From the NCBI RefSeq assembly GCF_025264685.1, contig NZ_CP073721.1, forward strand, positions 5,633,001-5,697,000: 64,000 bases of DNA, read 5' to 3'. The position numbers and the translations under genes were made by a program. Under the pieces are notes generated by a model. It saw only the letters and a list, made by a program, of their open reading frames with translations, had not been told where the DNA came from and ran no database searches. The first letter of the stretch is position 1; each line of letters opens with the position of its first letter. Positions 16,654 to 25,423 of the stretch are shown in pieces. This DNA is from Dactylosporangium roseum (GTDB lineage: Bacteria > Actinomycetota > Actinomycetes > Mycobacteriales > Micromonosporaceae).

Positions 16654-17672
16654 TGTGACACCTCCTTGGCCTTGCGCTTGTCGCGTCGGGACCGTCGTTC
16701 CGCGGCCACCGCCGGCCACAGTCCCTGGGGCCGGAAGATCATCACGACAATGAGCAGGATCCCGAAGACGAAGTACCGGTAGTCGGCCGCCTGCCGGAGC
16801 AGCTCCGGCAGCACGCTGATGAAGATGGCACCGAGCACGACTCCTGGGTTGGAGCCCATGCCGCCGAGCACGACGGCCATCAGGATCAGCGCCGACCACA
16901 GGAACGTGAAGCTGGGCGGGGAGATCGCGGAGAGCTGTGCGCCGAAGAGAATTCCGCCGAGGCCGCCCCATACGGCGCCGGCGATGTAGGCGGCCAGCTT
17001 CACCTTGTACGTGTGGATGCCCATGGCCTCGGCGGCGTCTTCGTCCTCGCGGATGAAGCGCCATGCCCTGCCGAGCTTGCTCCGGCCGAGCCGCCCCGCT
17101 CCGAGGACGGCGAGGGCGACGATGACCACGCAGGTGTAGTAGAGGGCCACCGGGCCGGACAGGTCGAGCGAGAAGATCTTGAGTCCGGGAATCCCGTAGA
17201 TGCCCGACGGCCCGCCGGTGACGGGCAGGTTGTTCGCGGTGATCCGGATGATCTCTCCGAATCCGAGCGTGACGATCGCGAGGTAGTCGCTGCGCAGGCG
17301 CAGGGTGGGGCCGCCGATGACGATGCCGGCGACGACGGCCGCGGCAATGACGACGGGGACCGTGGCCAGCAGCGGCCATCCGTACCGGGTGGCGAGGATG
17401 CCGCTGACGTAGGCGCCGATGGCGAAGAACGCGCAATACCCGAGGTCCAGCAGGCCGCAGTAGCCGACGACGATGTTCAGGCCGACCGCGAGCATCACGA
17501 AGAGCAATGCGGAGGTCATCACCGACAGGGAGTAGCTGGTCGCGGTGACGAACGGCGCCAGCAACGCGACGGCCAGCCCGACCGGACCAAGGTAGCGGTT
17601 TTGCTGGAGGCGGCCGAGAAGGGCGCTTGGGCGGGCGGCCCCGGTAGAGGGGGCCGCGATCTTGGTGGCCAT
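16650..17672 (-). CDS. livM: Branched-chain-type ABC permease, LivM
   Basis: This 340-residue permease has about 8-10 hydrophobic helices and the LivM signatures 'VVGYCGLLDLGYCAFFAIGA', 'LRLRSDYLAIVTLGFGEI', 'GRAWRFIREDEDAAEAMGI' (the EAA-like loop that contacts the ATPase) and 'GGMGSNPGVVLGA'. The ATG overlaps the livH stop by one base (TAATG). Confidence 0.92.
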   Translation of the reverse strand: MATKIAAPSTGAARPSALLGRLQQNRYLGPVGLAVALLAPFVTATSYSLSVMTSALLFVMLAVGLNIVVGYCGLLDLGYCAFFAIGAYVSGILATRYGWPLLATVPVVIAAAVVAGIVIGGPTLRLRSDYLAIVTLGFGEIIRITANNLPVTGGPSGIYGIPGLKIFSLDLSGPVALYYTCVVIVALAVLGAGRLGRSKLGRAWRFIREDEDAAEAMGIHTYKVKLAAYIAGAVWGGLGGILFGAQLSAISPPSFTFLWSALILMAVVLGGMGSNPGVVLGAIFISVLPELLRQAADYRYFVFGILLIVVMIFRPQGLWPAVAAERRSRRDKRKAKEVSQ

Positions 17673-18565
17673 TAGACACGCTCCGTAACGCGTTCGCCCA
17701 GGATGCCGGTCGGCCGGAGGGTGAGGAGGAGAATGAGGAAACCGAACGCGAAGACGTCGCGCCACTGACCGCCGAGCCAGGCGGTGCCGAACGACTCGAG
17801 TAGGCCGAGGCACAGGCCGCCGAGCATCGCGCCCTTGATGTTGCCGATACCGCCGATGACGGCTGCGGTGAACGCCTTGAGCCCGATGATGAACCCCATC
17901 AGGAAGTCGATCTTCCCGTAGTAGCCGCCGGCCATCACGCCCGCGGCGCCGGCGAGGGCGGAACCGATGAAGAAGGTACGCGCGATGACGGCGTCGACGT
18001 TGATGCCCATGAACAGGGCGGCCTTCGGGTCCTGGGAGATGGCTCGCATGGCCCGTCCGGTGCCGGTGCCCATGACCAGCCACTGGAGGGCCGCCATCAG
18101 CAGAACGGCGATGAGGATCAGCCCGACCTGCTGGAGGGTGATCCGGGCACCCAGGACGTTGATCGCGTTTCCGGCGAGACGGACGGGGTAGACCTGCGGG
18201 TTCGGCCCGGCGACGAGGCGCATGCCGTACTCGAGCGCGAAGGATGCGCCCACCGCGGTGATGAGTACGGACAGCTTGGGTGCCCTCCGCAGGGGACGAT
18301 AGGCGACGCGCTCGAGCACCAGGCCGACGGTCCCGGTCGCCAGCATCGAGATGATCAGCACGACGAGCAGGGCCACGAAGCCCAGGGACGTCGCCAGCCC
18401 GCCCGCGACGCTCAGGACGCCGAAGCCGACGAACGCGCCCAGCATGTACAGGTCGCCGTGGGCGAAGTTGAGGAGCTTGATGATGCCGTAGACCATGCTG
18501 TAGCCCAGCGCGACCAGGGCGTAGAACGATCCGACGAAGACACCATTCCAGATGAGTTGGCTCAT
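17672..18565 (-). CDS. livH: Branched-chain-type ABC permease, LivH
   Basis: This 297-residue permease has LivH signatures 'LVALGYSMVYGIIKLLNFAH', 'MRAISQDPKAALFMGINVD' and 'VIGGIGNIKGAMLGGL', and about eight hydrophobic helices. A GGAGGA ribosome site precedes the ATG. It is separated from livK by a hairpin, which would reduce its expression relative to the binding protein. Confidence 0.92.
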   Translation of the reverse strand: MSQLIWNGVFVGSFYALVALGYSMVYGIIKLLNFAHGDLYMLGAFVGFGVLSVAGGLATSLGFVALLVVLIISMLATGTVGLVLERVAYRPLRRAPKLSVLITAVGASFALEYGMRLVAGPNPQVYPVRLAGNAINVLGARITLQQVGLILIAVLLMAALQWLVMGTGTGRAMRAISQDPKAALFMGINVDAVIARTFFIGSALAGAAGVMAGGYYGKIDFLMGFIIGLKAFTAAVIGGIGNIKGAMLGGLCLGLLESFGTAWLGGQWRDVFAFGFLILLLTLRPTGILGERVTERV

Positions 18566-18586
18566 GGGGAGTCCTCCAGAAGAAGT

Positions 18587-18618
18587 CCCGGTGGCGCACT
18601 GGACGGCGCGCCACCGGG
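18587..18618 (-). terminator. Attenuator-like hairpin between livK and livH
   Basis: CCCGGTGGCGC and GCGCCACCGGG form a perfect 11-bp stem with a 10-nt loop, starting 10 bases after the livK stop. Placed inside the operon, it would let the binding protein be made in excess over the permease. Confidence 0.65.
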
Positions 18619-18627
18619 ACCGTGCAA

Positions 18628-19800
18628 TTACTGCAGCGAATCCTTGAGAACGATCTTGCCGTTCTGTACGACGAGGATCTGGAAGCCGCCGCTGGAGAGC
18701 GTATGGTCGGCGGTGAACTTCAGCGGTCCCGAGAAGAGCTGGAGGCCGTCGACCCCTTCAAGCGCCTTGATGACGGCCGTGCCGTCGGTCGAGCCGGCCT
18801 TCTTGATCGCCTCGGCGGCGACCCGGACGGCGTCGTAGGACTGCGTGGAGTACGGGCCCGGATCGGCGCCGAACTTGGCCTTGTAGTTCGCGATCCAGCC
18901 GTCTGCACCGGAAAGCGTGTCAGGGGTCTGCGTCATGGTCGCGAAGACGCCTTCAGCGTTGGCGGCGCCGGCGATGTCCACCAGCTTCTGGTCGACCGAT
19001 CCATCGGCCACCATGACGGATCCCTTGTAGCCGGCCTGCCGTAGCTGGCGGATGATGAGCCCGCCCTCCTGGTAGTAGCCGGTCCAGTAGATGAAGTCCG
19101 GGTTGGTCTTCAGAACGGCGTTGACGTTGGCGCTGTAGTCGCTCTCACCCGCGGTGACCGACTGGCGGCCGGCGAGCGCCGGGGAGCCGGTGAGGAGCTT
19201 GGCCGTGGTGTCGGCGATGTCCTTGGAGTAGCTGGTGTTGTCGTCCATGAGCGCGACCTTGGTCGCGCCCTGCTTCTTCATGAACTTCAGCGCCGCGTCG
19301 GCCTGCTGGGTGCCGGTGCCGTTGATCAGGAAGACGTTCTTCTTGTGCTGCTTGACCAGCTCGGTGGAGTTCGCGGCCGGGATGATCATCGGCACGTTGG
19401 CCTTCTCGAAGATCGGCAGCGTCGGGAGCGTAGCACCCGAGCAGTAGCCGCCGACCGAGATCTTCACGCCCTCGGTGACCAGCTTGTTGGCTCCGGCGGC
19501 GGCGCTCTTGGCGTCACAGGCGTCGTCCTCGACCTTGAGCTGGAGCTTGCGTCCATTGACGCCGCCCTTGTCGTTGATCTCGTCGATGGCGAGCTGAGCG
19601 CCGTTCTTCATGTAGGGGCCGATGGCCGAACTGCTCCCGGACAGGGGAGTCAGCATGCCGAGGACGATCGGTCCACTGTCCGACGACTTGCTTCCGCCGG
19701 AGGCAAGCCCGTTGCCGCAGGCGGAGAGCACCATGGCGGCCACCGCCGCGCCGCCCAGGAGGGCGACTCGCGACAGCCGGCGGGTGACATTTGCGGTCAC
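18628..19800 (-). CDS. livK: Substrate-binding lipoprotein of the liv ABC transporter
   Basis: This 390-residue protein has a lipoprotein leader with lipobox L-S-A-C (about residues 25-28). A type-I periplasmic-binding fold follows: 'IVLGMLTPLSGSSSAIG', 'GAQLAIDEINDKGGVNGRKL', 'MDDNTSYSKDIADTTAKLL', 'DFIYWTGYYQEGGLIIRQLR', 'YDAVRVAAEAIKKAGSTDG'. It is anchored outside the membrane and delivers substrate to LivHM. GTG 19800 has GGGAAG upstream. An AT-rich stretch at about 19962-19985 is the likely promoter area. Confidence 0.9.
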   Translation of the reverse strand: MTANVTRRLSRVALLGGAAVAAMVLSACGNGLASGGSKSSDSGPIVLGMLTPLSGSSSAIGPYMKNGAQLAIDEINDKGGVNGRKLQLKVEDDACDAKSAAAGANKLVTEGVKISVGGYCSGATLPTLPIFEKANVPMIIPAANSTELVKQHKKNVFLINGTGTQQADAALKFMKKQGATKVALMDDNTSYSKDIADTTAKLLTGSPALAGRQSVTAGESDYSANVNAVLKTNPDFIYWTGYYQEGGLIIRQLRQAGYKGSVMVADGSVDQKLVDIAGAANAEGVFATMTQTPDTLSGADGWIANYKAKFGADPGPYSTQSYDAVRVAAEAIKKAGSTDGTAVIKALEGVDGLQLFSGPLKFTADHTLSSGGFQILVVQNGKIVLKDSLQ

Positions 19801-20362
19801 TTCAAACCCACTTCCCTAAGAGGACCGACACGCGGACGGCCAGAGGTGGTGTCAGTAGTACTGCAGTGTGACGTTGCACAGGACTATGACACACACCACG
19901 CCAACGCCCTAGAGGAGCAGGTAACAGCGCTATATAGCTTTGGCCTGAGTTACATCGAACCCTGTGTAATATTTTACTAACCGGGACAAAAGGGCTCTCC
20001 GACATGACCGCTTTCCTCCGCTGAGCGCACCCGCCCCTGGCACGGCGCGCTCGTCGCAGCCGACCCGCCCTACCGCGACGGCCTGTTCGCGGACTTCGAC
20101 GCCTACGCCGTACCGCACCGACGAGCGGGTCGCCCTCGATCACTTCCGCGAGATCAACAAGGCCGGCCTGCCGGTGCCGGCGTGGGGGTGAAGGAGTTCA
20201 GCGGTGACGTGCGCCGGGCCTACGAGATCTCCGAGCTCGCGCCCGGGCTGGACCTGATGGTCGAGGTCGTGCTCAGCGGGTCCGGATGCCGCGGCCGGGG
20301 GCCGTGGCCGCGGTTGCGTAGAGGCTCGGGCCAACCATCACGGTCCGGGTGCCAGAGCTGAT
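19801..20362. other. Intergenic region with degraded coding traces
   Basis: 19801-19990 is AT-richer than its surroundings (around 'gtgtaatattttactaac') and probably carries the livK promoter. From about 20000 to 20340 the composition is coding-like. A plus-strand reading, 'VKEFSGDVRRAYEISELAPG' then 'LDLMVEVVLSGSG', looks like real protein, but I cannot name its family; it has no start and ends in an unrelated frame. It is best regarded as a gene remnant. Confidence 0.35.
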
Positions 20363-20947
20363 CTATTCCAGTCCCGCCAGGTCTTTGATCCAGCGTTGCA
20401 GCCGCCGGGTTTGCCCGACTAGAACGGCCGGGTCGCGGAATGTATTCGCCAGCAGGGCCGCGCCTTGGATCTGGGCTACCAACGTGTACGCGAGATCGTC
20501 GGCGTCGGTGCGGCCCATGGCCTGAAACTGCGCGCGCGCCCAGTCGAGGCGGATGCCCATGAGCACCGAGGCGGCGCCGGTGAGGTCGTCGTCGCGGCGG
20601 CCCAGCTCGGAGCAGAGGGTGCCGTGCGGGCAGCCGTAGCGGGCCGTGTCGGGGCCGGTCTTGACCACCTCGCGGACGAACGCGGTGAGCCTGGCCGCGG
20701 GGCTGCGGTGCCGGTCGAGCGACTTCAGGCCGGCCCGGAGATGGTCGGCGTGCGAGTCGATGACGGCGCGGATGATGTCGTCCTTGGTCTTGAAGTAGTA
20801 GTAGACGTTTCCGATCTGTACGTCGGCGGTCTTGGCGATGTCGGCGAGGCTGGTATGTCCTACCCCACGCTGGTGGAACAGTGAGCAGGCGGCCTGCACG
20901 AGGCGGTCGCGCTTGCTGCTCGACCTCGCCTGGATCAAGTTGGTCAT
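20363..20947 (-). CDS. TetR-family repressor
   Basis: This 194-residue protein has the TetR HTH at about 10-57 ('KRDRLVQAACSLFHQRGV', 'TSLADIAKTADVQIGNVYYY', 'FKTKDDIIRAVI'). A TetR_C-type ligand domain follows with 'YGCPHGTLCSELGRRDDDL'. It is downstream of and co-directional with the NmrA/SDR genes but separated by a strong hairpin. It probably controls the two-SDR/NmrA operon; an imperfect palindrome lies before that operon. Confidence 0.88.
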   Translation of the reverse strand: MTNLIQARSSSKRDRLVQAACSLFHQRGVGHTSLADIAKTADVQIGNVYYYFKTKDDIIRAVIDSHADHLRAGLKSLDRHRSPAARLTAFVREVVKTGPDTARYGCPHGTLCSELGRRDDDLTGAASVLMGIRLDWARAQFQAMGRTDADDLAYTLVAQIQGAALLANTFRDPAVLVGQTRRLQRWIKDLAGLE

Positions 20948-20970
20948 CACATCAACTTTACCGGTACGGC

Positions 20971-20999
20971 CTGGCCGGCCGGGGACACCGGCCGGCCAG
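20971..20999 (-). terminator. Perfect 12-bp hairpin after the NmrA-like gene
   Basis: CTGGCCGGCCGG and CCGGCCGGCCAG pair perfectly with a 5-nt loop, between the NmrA-like stop (21013) and the TetR start (20947). It would end or weaken transcription before the repressor gene. Confidence 0.65.
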
Positions 21000-21012
21000 G
21001 CTGAGGTTCGGA

Positions 21013-21894
21013 TCAGCCGGTCGTTCCGAACGCGTCGCGGTGGCGTTCGATCCAAGATGTCAGGGTGCGGGCCGGGCGACCGAGCACCTCGCGGACGACG
21101 GCGTCGCCGACCGCGAACACGTTCCGGGCGGCGAGCCGGCGGGTCCCGGCGAACACGTCGCCGAGCCAGTCGGGCATGCCGGCGCCGAGCAGGCCGGCCC
21201 GGAACGTGGTCTCGTCGACGCGGCCGTGCTCGACCGGCCAGCCGAGCACGCCGGTGAGGGCGGTGGCCACCTCGTCGTAGGTGAGCGCTTCGGGGCCGCC
21301 GACCTCCCAGGCCCGGTGGGTGTGTGCGGGGTCGGTCAGCGCCGCGACCACCAGGTCGGCGACGTCCTCGGGGTCGATGAAGCTGAACAGGGCGTCGCCC
21401 ATCATGGTGTTCAGCCGCCCGGCCCGGATGGCCGCGGCCTCCCACAGCAGGATCGAGGCGAACGGGGTGGGCCGCACCAGGGTGACCGGAATGCCGGCCT
21501 TCTCGATCCGGTCCTCGCTGGCCTGGTGCCAGCCGAACGGCGGGTGCGGCGACTGCCGGCACCCGGCGGCGGACAGCTTGACCAGGCGCGGCAGCCCGGC
21601 CCCTTCGGCGGCGTCGATGAAGTTGGCCTCCTGCTCGGCGAGGCTCGGTTGGGGTGATGTGGTCAGGAAGGCGATGTCCACGCCGTGCAGCGCGGCGGCG
21701 AGCGTCGGCGGCTCCAGCAGATCGCCGCGGACGATCTCCACGTGCGAGCCGAGGCGCTCGACCGCGGTCTCCACGTCACGGGCCATGACGCGTACGGGGG
21801 CGTCGTGGTTTCGCAGTTTGCCGGCGACCAGGGAACCCACCTGCCCGGTGCCGCCGACCAACAGGATCCGGCCGCGGTCGCCGCCGGTACTCAT
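21013..21894 (-). CDS. NmrA-like NAD(P)-binding protein
   Basis: This 293-residue atypical SDR has the dinucleotide motif 'ILLVGGTGQVGSLVAGKL', then 'VRVMARDVETAV', 'VEIVRGDLLEPPTLAAAL', 'VTLVRPTPFASILLWEAAAI' and 'YDEVATALTGVLGWPVEH'. This matches NmrA/HSCARG-like sensors or NAD(P)H:quinone-oxidoreductase-like proteins. The catalytic Tyr-x3-Lys of classical SDRs is absent, as expected for the group. Its ATG overlaps the stop of the SDR gene upstream. Confidence 0.85.
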   Translation of the reverse strand: MSTGGDRGRILLVGGTGQVGSLVAGKLRNHDAPVRVMARDVETAVERLGSHVEIVRGDLLEPPTLAAALHGVDIAFLTTSPQPSLAEQEANFIDAAEGAGLPRLVKLSAAGCRQSPHPPFGWHQASEDRIEKAGIPVTLVRPTPFASILLWEAAAIRAGRLNTMMGDALFSFIDPEDVADLVVAALTDPAHTHRAWEVGGPEALTYDEVATALTGVLGWPVEHGRVDETTFRAGLLGAGMPDWLGDVFAGTRRLAARNVFAVGDAVVREVLGRPARTLTSWIERHRDAFGTTG

Positions 21895-22631
21895 GCGGCC
21901 ACCCCGAATCCGCCGCTGACCATCATCGTGGCGCCCGTGACGTAGGTCGCCTCAGGGGACGCGAGGAACGCCACGGCGTCGGCGATCTCCTGCGCGGTGC
22001 CGAACCGGCCGAGCGGCACGCGCGCCGTGATGGTCTTCTTGAACGCGTCGAGTTCGTCCGCGGGCATGCCGAGCTTGGTCAGCGCGGGCGTGTCGACGGG
22101 CCCCAGCGTGATCGCGTTGACCCGGATGCCGCGCGGCGCGAGCTCCACGGCGAGGGACCGGGCGAGCGCGACCTGAGCGCCTTTGGTCGCGCAGTAGACG
22201 GCCAGGCCGGGCAGCCCGTGCTGGGCGCCGGTCGAGCTCATGAAGATCACGCTGCTGCCCGGGCCGAGTAGCGGCAGCAGCTTCTGCAACAGGAAATACT
22301 GGCCCTTGACGTTGACCGCGAACTGCTCGTCGAACCCGGCCTCGTCGATGCCGTCGAGCGGGGCGGGATGTTCGACGGCCGCGTTGAGCAGTACCACGTC
22401 CAGCGCGCCGAACCGGTTCCCGAGGTCGGTGGCGAGCCGGTCGGCGTCCGCGACCGAGCCCGCGTCGGCGCGCTCAACCCGGACGCCGGCGGGCAGGGCG
22501 CGCTCGGCGTCGGCGAGGGTCCGCGGGTTGCGCCCGGTGACGACGACCGCGTATCCCCGGGCGGCGAGGGTCTGGGCGGTGGCCAGGCCGATGCCCGACG
22601 TGCCACCGGTTATCAGGGCTGTGCGTGTCAT
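21891..22631 (-). CDS. Short-chain dehydrogenase/reductase
   Basis: This 246-residue classical SDR has the cofactor loop 'TGGTSGIG', 'LLNAAVEHP' (NAG-like), active-site Ser in 'IFMSSTGAQHG' and Tyr/Lys in 'VYCATKGAQ', and C-terminal 'VSGG'. All catalytic residues are present. The substrate is unknown. It is about 45% similar by eye to the next SDR upstream, so the two are probably a tandem duplication. Confidence 0.88.
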   Translation of the reverse strand: MTRTALITGGTSGIGLATAQTLAARGYAVVVTGRNPRTLADAERALPAGVRVERADAGSVADADRLATDLGNRFGALDVVLLNAAVEHPAPLDGIDEAGFDEQFAVNVKGQYFLLQKLLPLLGPGSSVIFMSSTGAQHGLPGLAVYCATKGAQVALARSLAVELAPRGIRVNAITLGPVDTPALTKLGMPADELDAFKKTITARVPLGRFGTAQEIADAVAFLASPEATYVTGATMMVSGGFGVAA

Positions 22632-22660
22632 GACTGTTGATGTCCTTTCTCGAGGGCGTT

Positions 22661-23410
22661 TCAGGCGATCCGCATGCCGCCGTCGACGGCGATGTCGGCG
22701 CCGGTGACGAAGGCCGCGGCCGGCGAGGCGAGGAACGTGACCACCTGGGCCACATCGGCGCCCGACCCGACCCGGCCGAGAGGGACGCGGGCGCTCACTG
22801 CCGCGCGCCACTCGGCCAGCGCATCGCCGCCGAGGCCGAGTTTGCCGAGCGCCGGGGTCTCGATCGGCCCCGGCGAGACCGCGTTGACCCGGATCCCGCG
22901 CGGGGCCAACTCGACGGCCGCGGCTTGCATGAACGACAGCACCGCTCCCTTGGCGGCGGCGTAAACCGACCAGTCGGGCAGCGCGCGGTGCACACCGAGG
23001 GCGGCGTTGAACACCACCGAACTGCCCTCGGCCAGCAGCGGCAGAACCTTCTGTAGCAGGAAGACCTGGCCCTTCACGTTGACGTCGAAGTGCTCGTCGT
23101 AGACGGCCTCGTCGACCGCCGCCACCGGCAGCATCGCGCCGACGCCGGCGTTGAGGAACAGCACGCCCACGCGCGCGAACCGCTCAGTCACCTCGGCCAC
23201 GACCTGGTCGGCGTCGGCGAGCGACCGGGCGTCGGCGGCCAGCACCAGGGCGTCACCGGGCAGTTCCCGGCGGGCGTTGGCGAGCGTGTCCGGATTCCGT
23301 CCCGTGACGACTACCGTGTGTTCCTTGGCTAGCAGACGAGCGGTGGCCAGGCCGATGCCGGAGGTGCCCCCGGTGATCAGCGCGACCGGCCGTGATGCGG
23401 GAGAGAGCAT
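22661..23410 (-). CDS. Short-chain dehydrogenase/reductase
   Basis: This 249-residue classical SDR has 'ITGGTSGIGLATARLLA', 'FLNAGVGAM' and 'VYAAAKGAVLSF' (Tyr/Lys), and ends 'DIAVDGGMRIA'. The usual active-site Ser pair reads 'VFNAALGVH', so the catalytic Ser is replaced by Ala; activity may be reduced. ATG 23410 has GGAG five bases before it. It is the first gene of the SDR-SDR-NmrA operon. Confidence 0.85.
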   Translation of the reverse strand: MLSPASRPVALITGGTSGIGLATARLLAKEHTVVVTGRNPDTLANARRELPGDALVLAADARSLADADQVVAEVTERFARVGVLFLNAGVGAMLPVAAVDEAVYDEHFDVNVKGQVFLLQKVLPLLAEGSSVVFNAALGVHRALPDWSVYAAAKGAVLSFMQAAAVELAPRGIRVNAVSPGPIETPALGKLGLGGDALAEWRAAVSARVPLGRVGSGADVAQVVTFLASPAAAFVTGADIAVDGGMRIA

Positions 23411-23423
23411 GCGCACTCCATAG

Positions 23424-23439
23424 TTAGTTACCCAACTTA
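23424..23439. promoter_or_regulatory. Candidate operator upstream of the SDR operon
   Basis: TTAGTTACCCAACTTA is a near-perfect inverted repeat (5 of 6 arm pairs match, 4-nt centre) 14 bases before the first SDR start. It is a plausible site for the nearby TetR protein. A similar but weaker 'AAGTTGATGT' occurs before the TetR start itself. Confidence 0.35.
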
Positions 23440-23668
23440 CTTCTCGGAGCATACCCGCCGCCCACTCCCAGATCCAGTGAAGGCATCACCACACCGGCAG
23501 AGCTCCCCTCCCCTGTTGCTCACTCAAGACGAACGCACCCGCGCGCTGGCGGCTGAGCCGCCGTCAGCGCGCGGAAATGATCGGCTACACGGATGGCGCT
23601 CGCCGGCACGGCGCTTTCCAGATATGTAATGACAGCGCGTCGCATCGAAGGACTTGAGTCCACTTCGG

Positions 23669-23674
23669 TATACT
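23669..23674 (+). promoter_or_regulatory. Possible -10 box for the biotin operon
   Basis: TATACT lies 57 bases before the bioB ATG within a 320-base intergenic region (23411-23730). I find no good -35 at 17 bases and no clear BioQ/BirA-type palindrome. Nothing else is recognisable in this region. Confidence 0.3.
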
Positions 23675-23730
23675 GCCGAGAGCATTTGCAGTCGCCGAGG
23701 CTGGCCCCGAGGGGAACGGAGTTCGTCGCC

Positions 23731-24807
23731 ATGCCGAATTCGACACAATCTTTACTCGCTGACCTGATCGAGAAGGGACTGCGCCGAGAACCGCCGGACC
23801 GTGACGAACTACTCGCCGTGCTGGCCACCGGTGATGAGCAGATGATGGAAGTGGTCGCCGCCGCCTATCGGCTCCGCCACCACTACTTCGGCCGCCGGGT
23901 GAAGCTCAACTATCTGGTCAACCTGAAGTCCGGGCTCTGCCCCGAAGACTGCAACTACTGCTCGCAGCGGCTCGGCTCGCAGTCACAGATCCTCAAATAC
24001 TCCTGGCTCAGCTCGCAGACAGCGGCGGCCGCGGCCGCGGCCGGTGTGCGCTCCGGAGCCAAACGGGTCTGCCTGGTCGCCAGCGGCCGCGGGCCCAGCG
24101 ACCGGGACATATCTCGCGTCGCCGACGTCATCACCGCGATCAAGCAGGAGTCTCCGGACGTGGAGATCTGCGCCTGTCTCGGCCTGCTCGCCGAGGGTCA
24201 GGCTGCCAGGCTGCGCTCAGCCGGCGTCGACGCCTACAACCACAACCTCAACACTGCCGACGATCGGTACCGAAGTATCTGCACCACCCACACATACGCC
24301 GACCGCGTCCGCACCGTCGAGAAGGCTCAGAACTCCGGCATGTCGGCCTGTTCCGGTCTCATCGCCGGCATGGGCGAGACCGACGCCGACCTGGTCGATG
24401 TCGTGCTGGGGCTGCGTGAACTCGACCCCGACTCGGTCCCCGTGAACTTTCTCATGCCGTTCGAGGGCACTCCGCTGGCAGGGACGTGGCAGCTCACGCC
24501 GCAGCGCTGTCTGCGCATTCTGGCCATGGTCCGCTTCGCGTTCCCCGACTCCGAGGTGCGCCTCGCCGGCGGCCGCGAGATCCACCTGCGCAGTCAGCAG
24601 CCACTCGCGCTGTACGTGGCGAACTCGATTTTTCTCGGTGACTACCTGACCAGCGAGGGCCAGCCCGGACAGGGCGACCTGGACATGATCGCCGACGCCG
24701 GGTTCGAGGTCGAAGGCGTCGAACAAGAGACCCTTCCCGGGCATCGCCGGACCGAGTTGCGCCTGCGCCACCGCGGCGCCGGCACAGACCGGGCTGCCAA
24801 CGCGTGA
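23731..24807 (+). CDS. bioB: Biotin synthase
   Basis: This 358-residue radical SAM enzyme inserts sulfur into dethiobiotin. The radical SAM cluster Cys are C70, C74 and C77 ('GLCPEDCNYCSQRLGSQSQ'). Later landmarks are 'CLVASGRGPSDRD', 'DAYNHNLNTADDRY' (YNHNLDT motif, here NTAD), 'CSGLIAGMGE', 'VNFLMPFEGTPLAG' and 'EVRLAGGREIHLR' with the conserved Arg that binds the second cluster. ATG 23731 has CGGAG upstream. Its stop overlaps the next start (GTGA). A cluster-linked bioB next to an avidin gene could be a self-protection copy. Confidence 0.92.
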   Translation: MPNSTQSLLADLIEKGLRREPPDRDELLAVLATGDEQMMEVVAAAYRLRHHYFGRRVKLNYLVNLKSGLCPEDCNYCSQRLGSQSQILKYSWLSSQTAAAAAAAGVRSGAKRVCLVASGRGPSDRDISRVADVITAIKQESPDVEICACLGLLAEGQAARLRSAGVDAYNHNLNTADDRYRSICTTHTYADRVRTVEKAQNSGMSACSGLIAGMGETDADLVDVVLGLRELDPDSVPVNFLMPFEGTPLAGTWQLTPQRCLRILAMVRFAFPDSEVRLAGGREIHLRSQQPLALYVANSIFLGDYLTSEGQPGQGDLDMIADAGFEVEGVEQETLPGHRRTELRLRHRGAGTDRAANA

Positions 24808-24974
24808 GCACACCGCCGGTCGCCGAACGCGACAGGCACGCAATCCTCTGCGGCGCCTGCGGATCCGAGCTGACCATCGTGGAGTACGTTGCGGTGGTCC
24901 GGTGCCCGACCTGCGATTCGCCGTTCAACGAGCGGTGCCGGCTGCACCACGACCTGTACTTCGAGACGCGGTGA
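24804..24974 (+). CDS. Small Cys-rich protein in the BsaP position
   Basis: This 56-residue protein overlaps bioB by 4 nt and the next gene by 4 nt. It holds two CxxC pairs, 'LCGACGSEL' and 'VRCPTCDSP', plus a later Cys ('ERCRLHHD'), like a zinc ribbon or a small iron-sulfur protein. Actinobacterial biotin synthase needs a small auxiliary protein, BsaP, encoded directly after bioB and carrying paired cysteines. Position and Cys spacing agree; I cannot confirm the sequence match, so the symbol is left blank. Confidence 0.65.
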   Translation: MSTPPVAERDRHAILCGACGSELTIVEYVAVVRCPTCDSPFNERCRLHHDLYFETR

Positions 24975-25423
24975 GCGCCGATCACGAGGGCGTCCGCGAG
25001 CCGGCGCAGCCGGTCGGCCGGGTGCAGTTCGCCGATGTGGACATGCACGGCAACATGCACAACGCGCGCCTGCTGGTGCTCATGGAGGCGGCGATCGACG
25101 AAGCACTGCTCGCGGCGGGGATAGACCTTTCCTACGACCCAGCCACGGCCGAAGCGGCGTTTCTCGTGAAGCGGACTTCCGTCGAGTACCTCGCGCCGCT
25201 GCGATACCGCGACCACTACGCCTGCGCCCTGCGCTCGGTCGACGTCGGCGCCGCGAGCGTCACGTTCACCGTCGACATCCACCGGGTCCGGCAGCGCCGG
25301 GAACCGGCCGCGTCGGCCACCATCATGTGGGTGCGCGTGAACCTCGGGTCGCAGTCGCCGGTTCGTATCCCATCGCAGCTCGCCGAGGATCTGAAGGACA
25401 TCGGTGCTACCTCGAACCGTTGA
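24971..25423 (+). CDS. Hotdog-fold acyl-CoA thioesterase
   Basis: This 150-residue protein has the 4HBT pattern: 'VGRVQFADVDMHGNMHNARL' (catalytic Asp in 'ADVDMHGNMHN'), 'FLVKRTSVEYLAPLRYRD' and 'SVTFTVDIHRV'. Such enzymes hydrolyse acyl-CoA or acyl-ACP. Its place between bioB and the biotin ECF ATPase suggests a role in a pimelate- or acyl-thioester-related step, but the substrate cannot be read from the sequence. The GTG start is coupled to the preceding stop. Confidence 0.85.
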   Translation: MSADHEGVREPAQPVGRVQFADVDMHGNMHNARLLVLMEAAIDEALLAAGIDLSYDPATAEAAFLVKRTSVEYLAPLRYRDHYACALRSVDVGAASVTFTVDIHRVRQRREPAASATIMWVRVNLGSQSPVRIPSQLAEDLKDIGATSNR

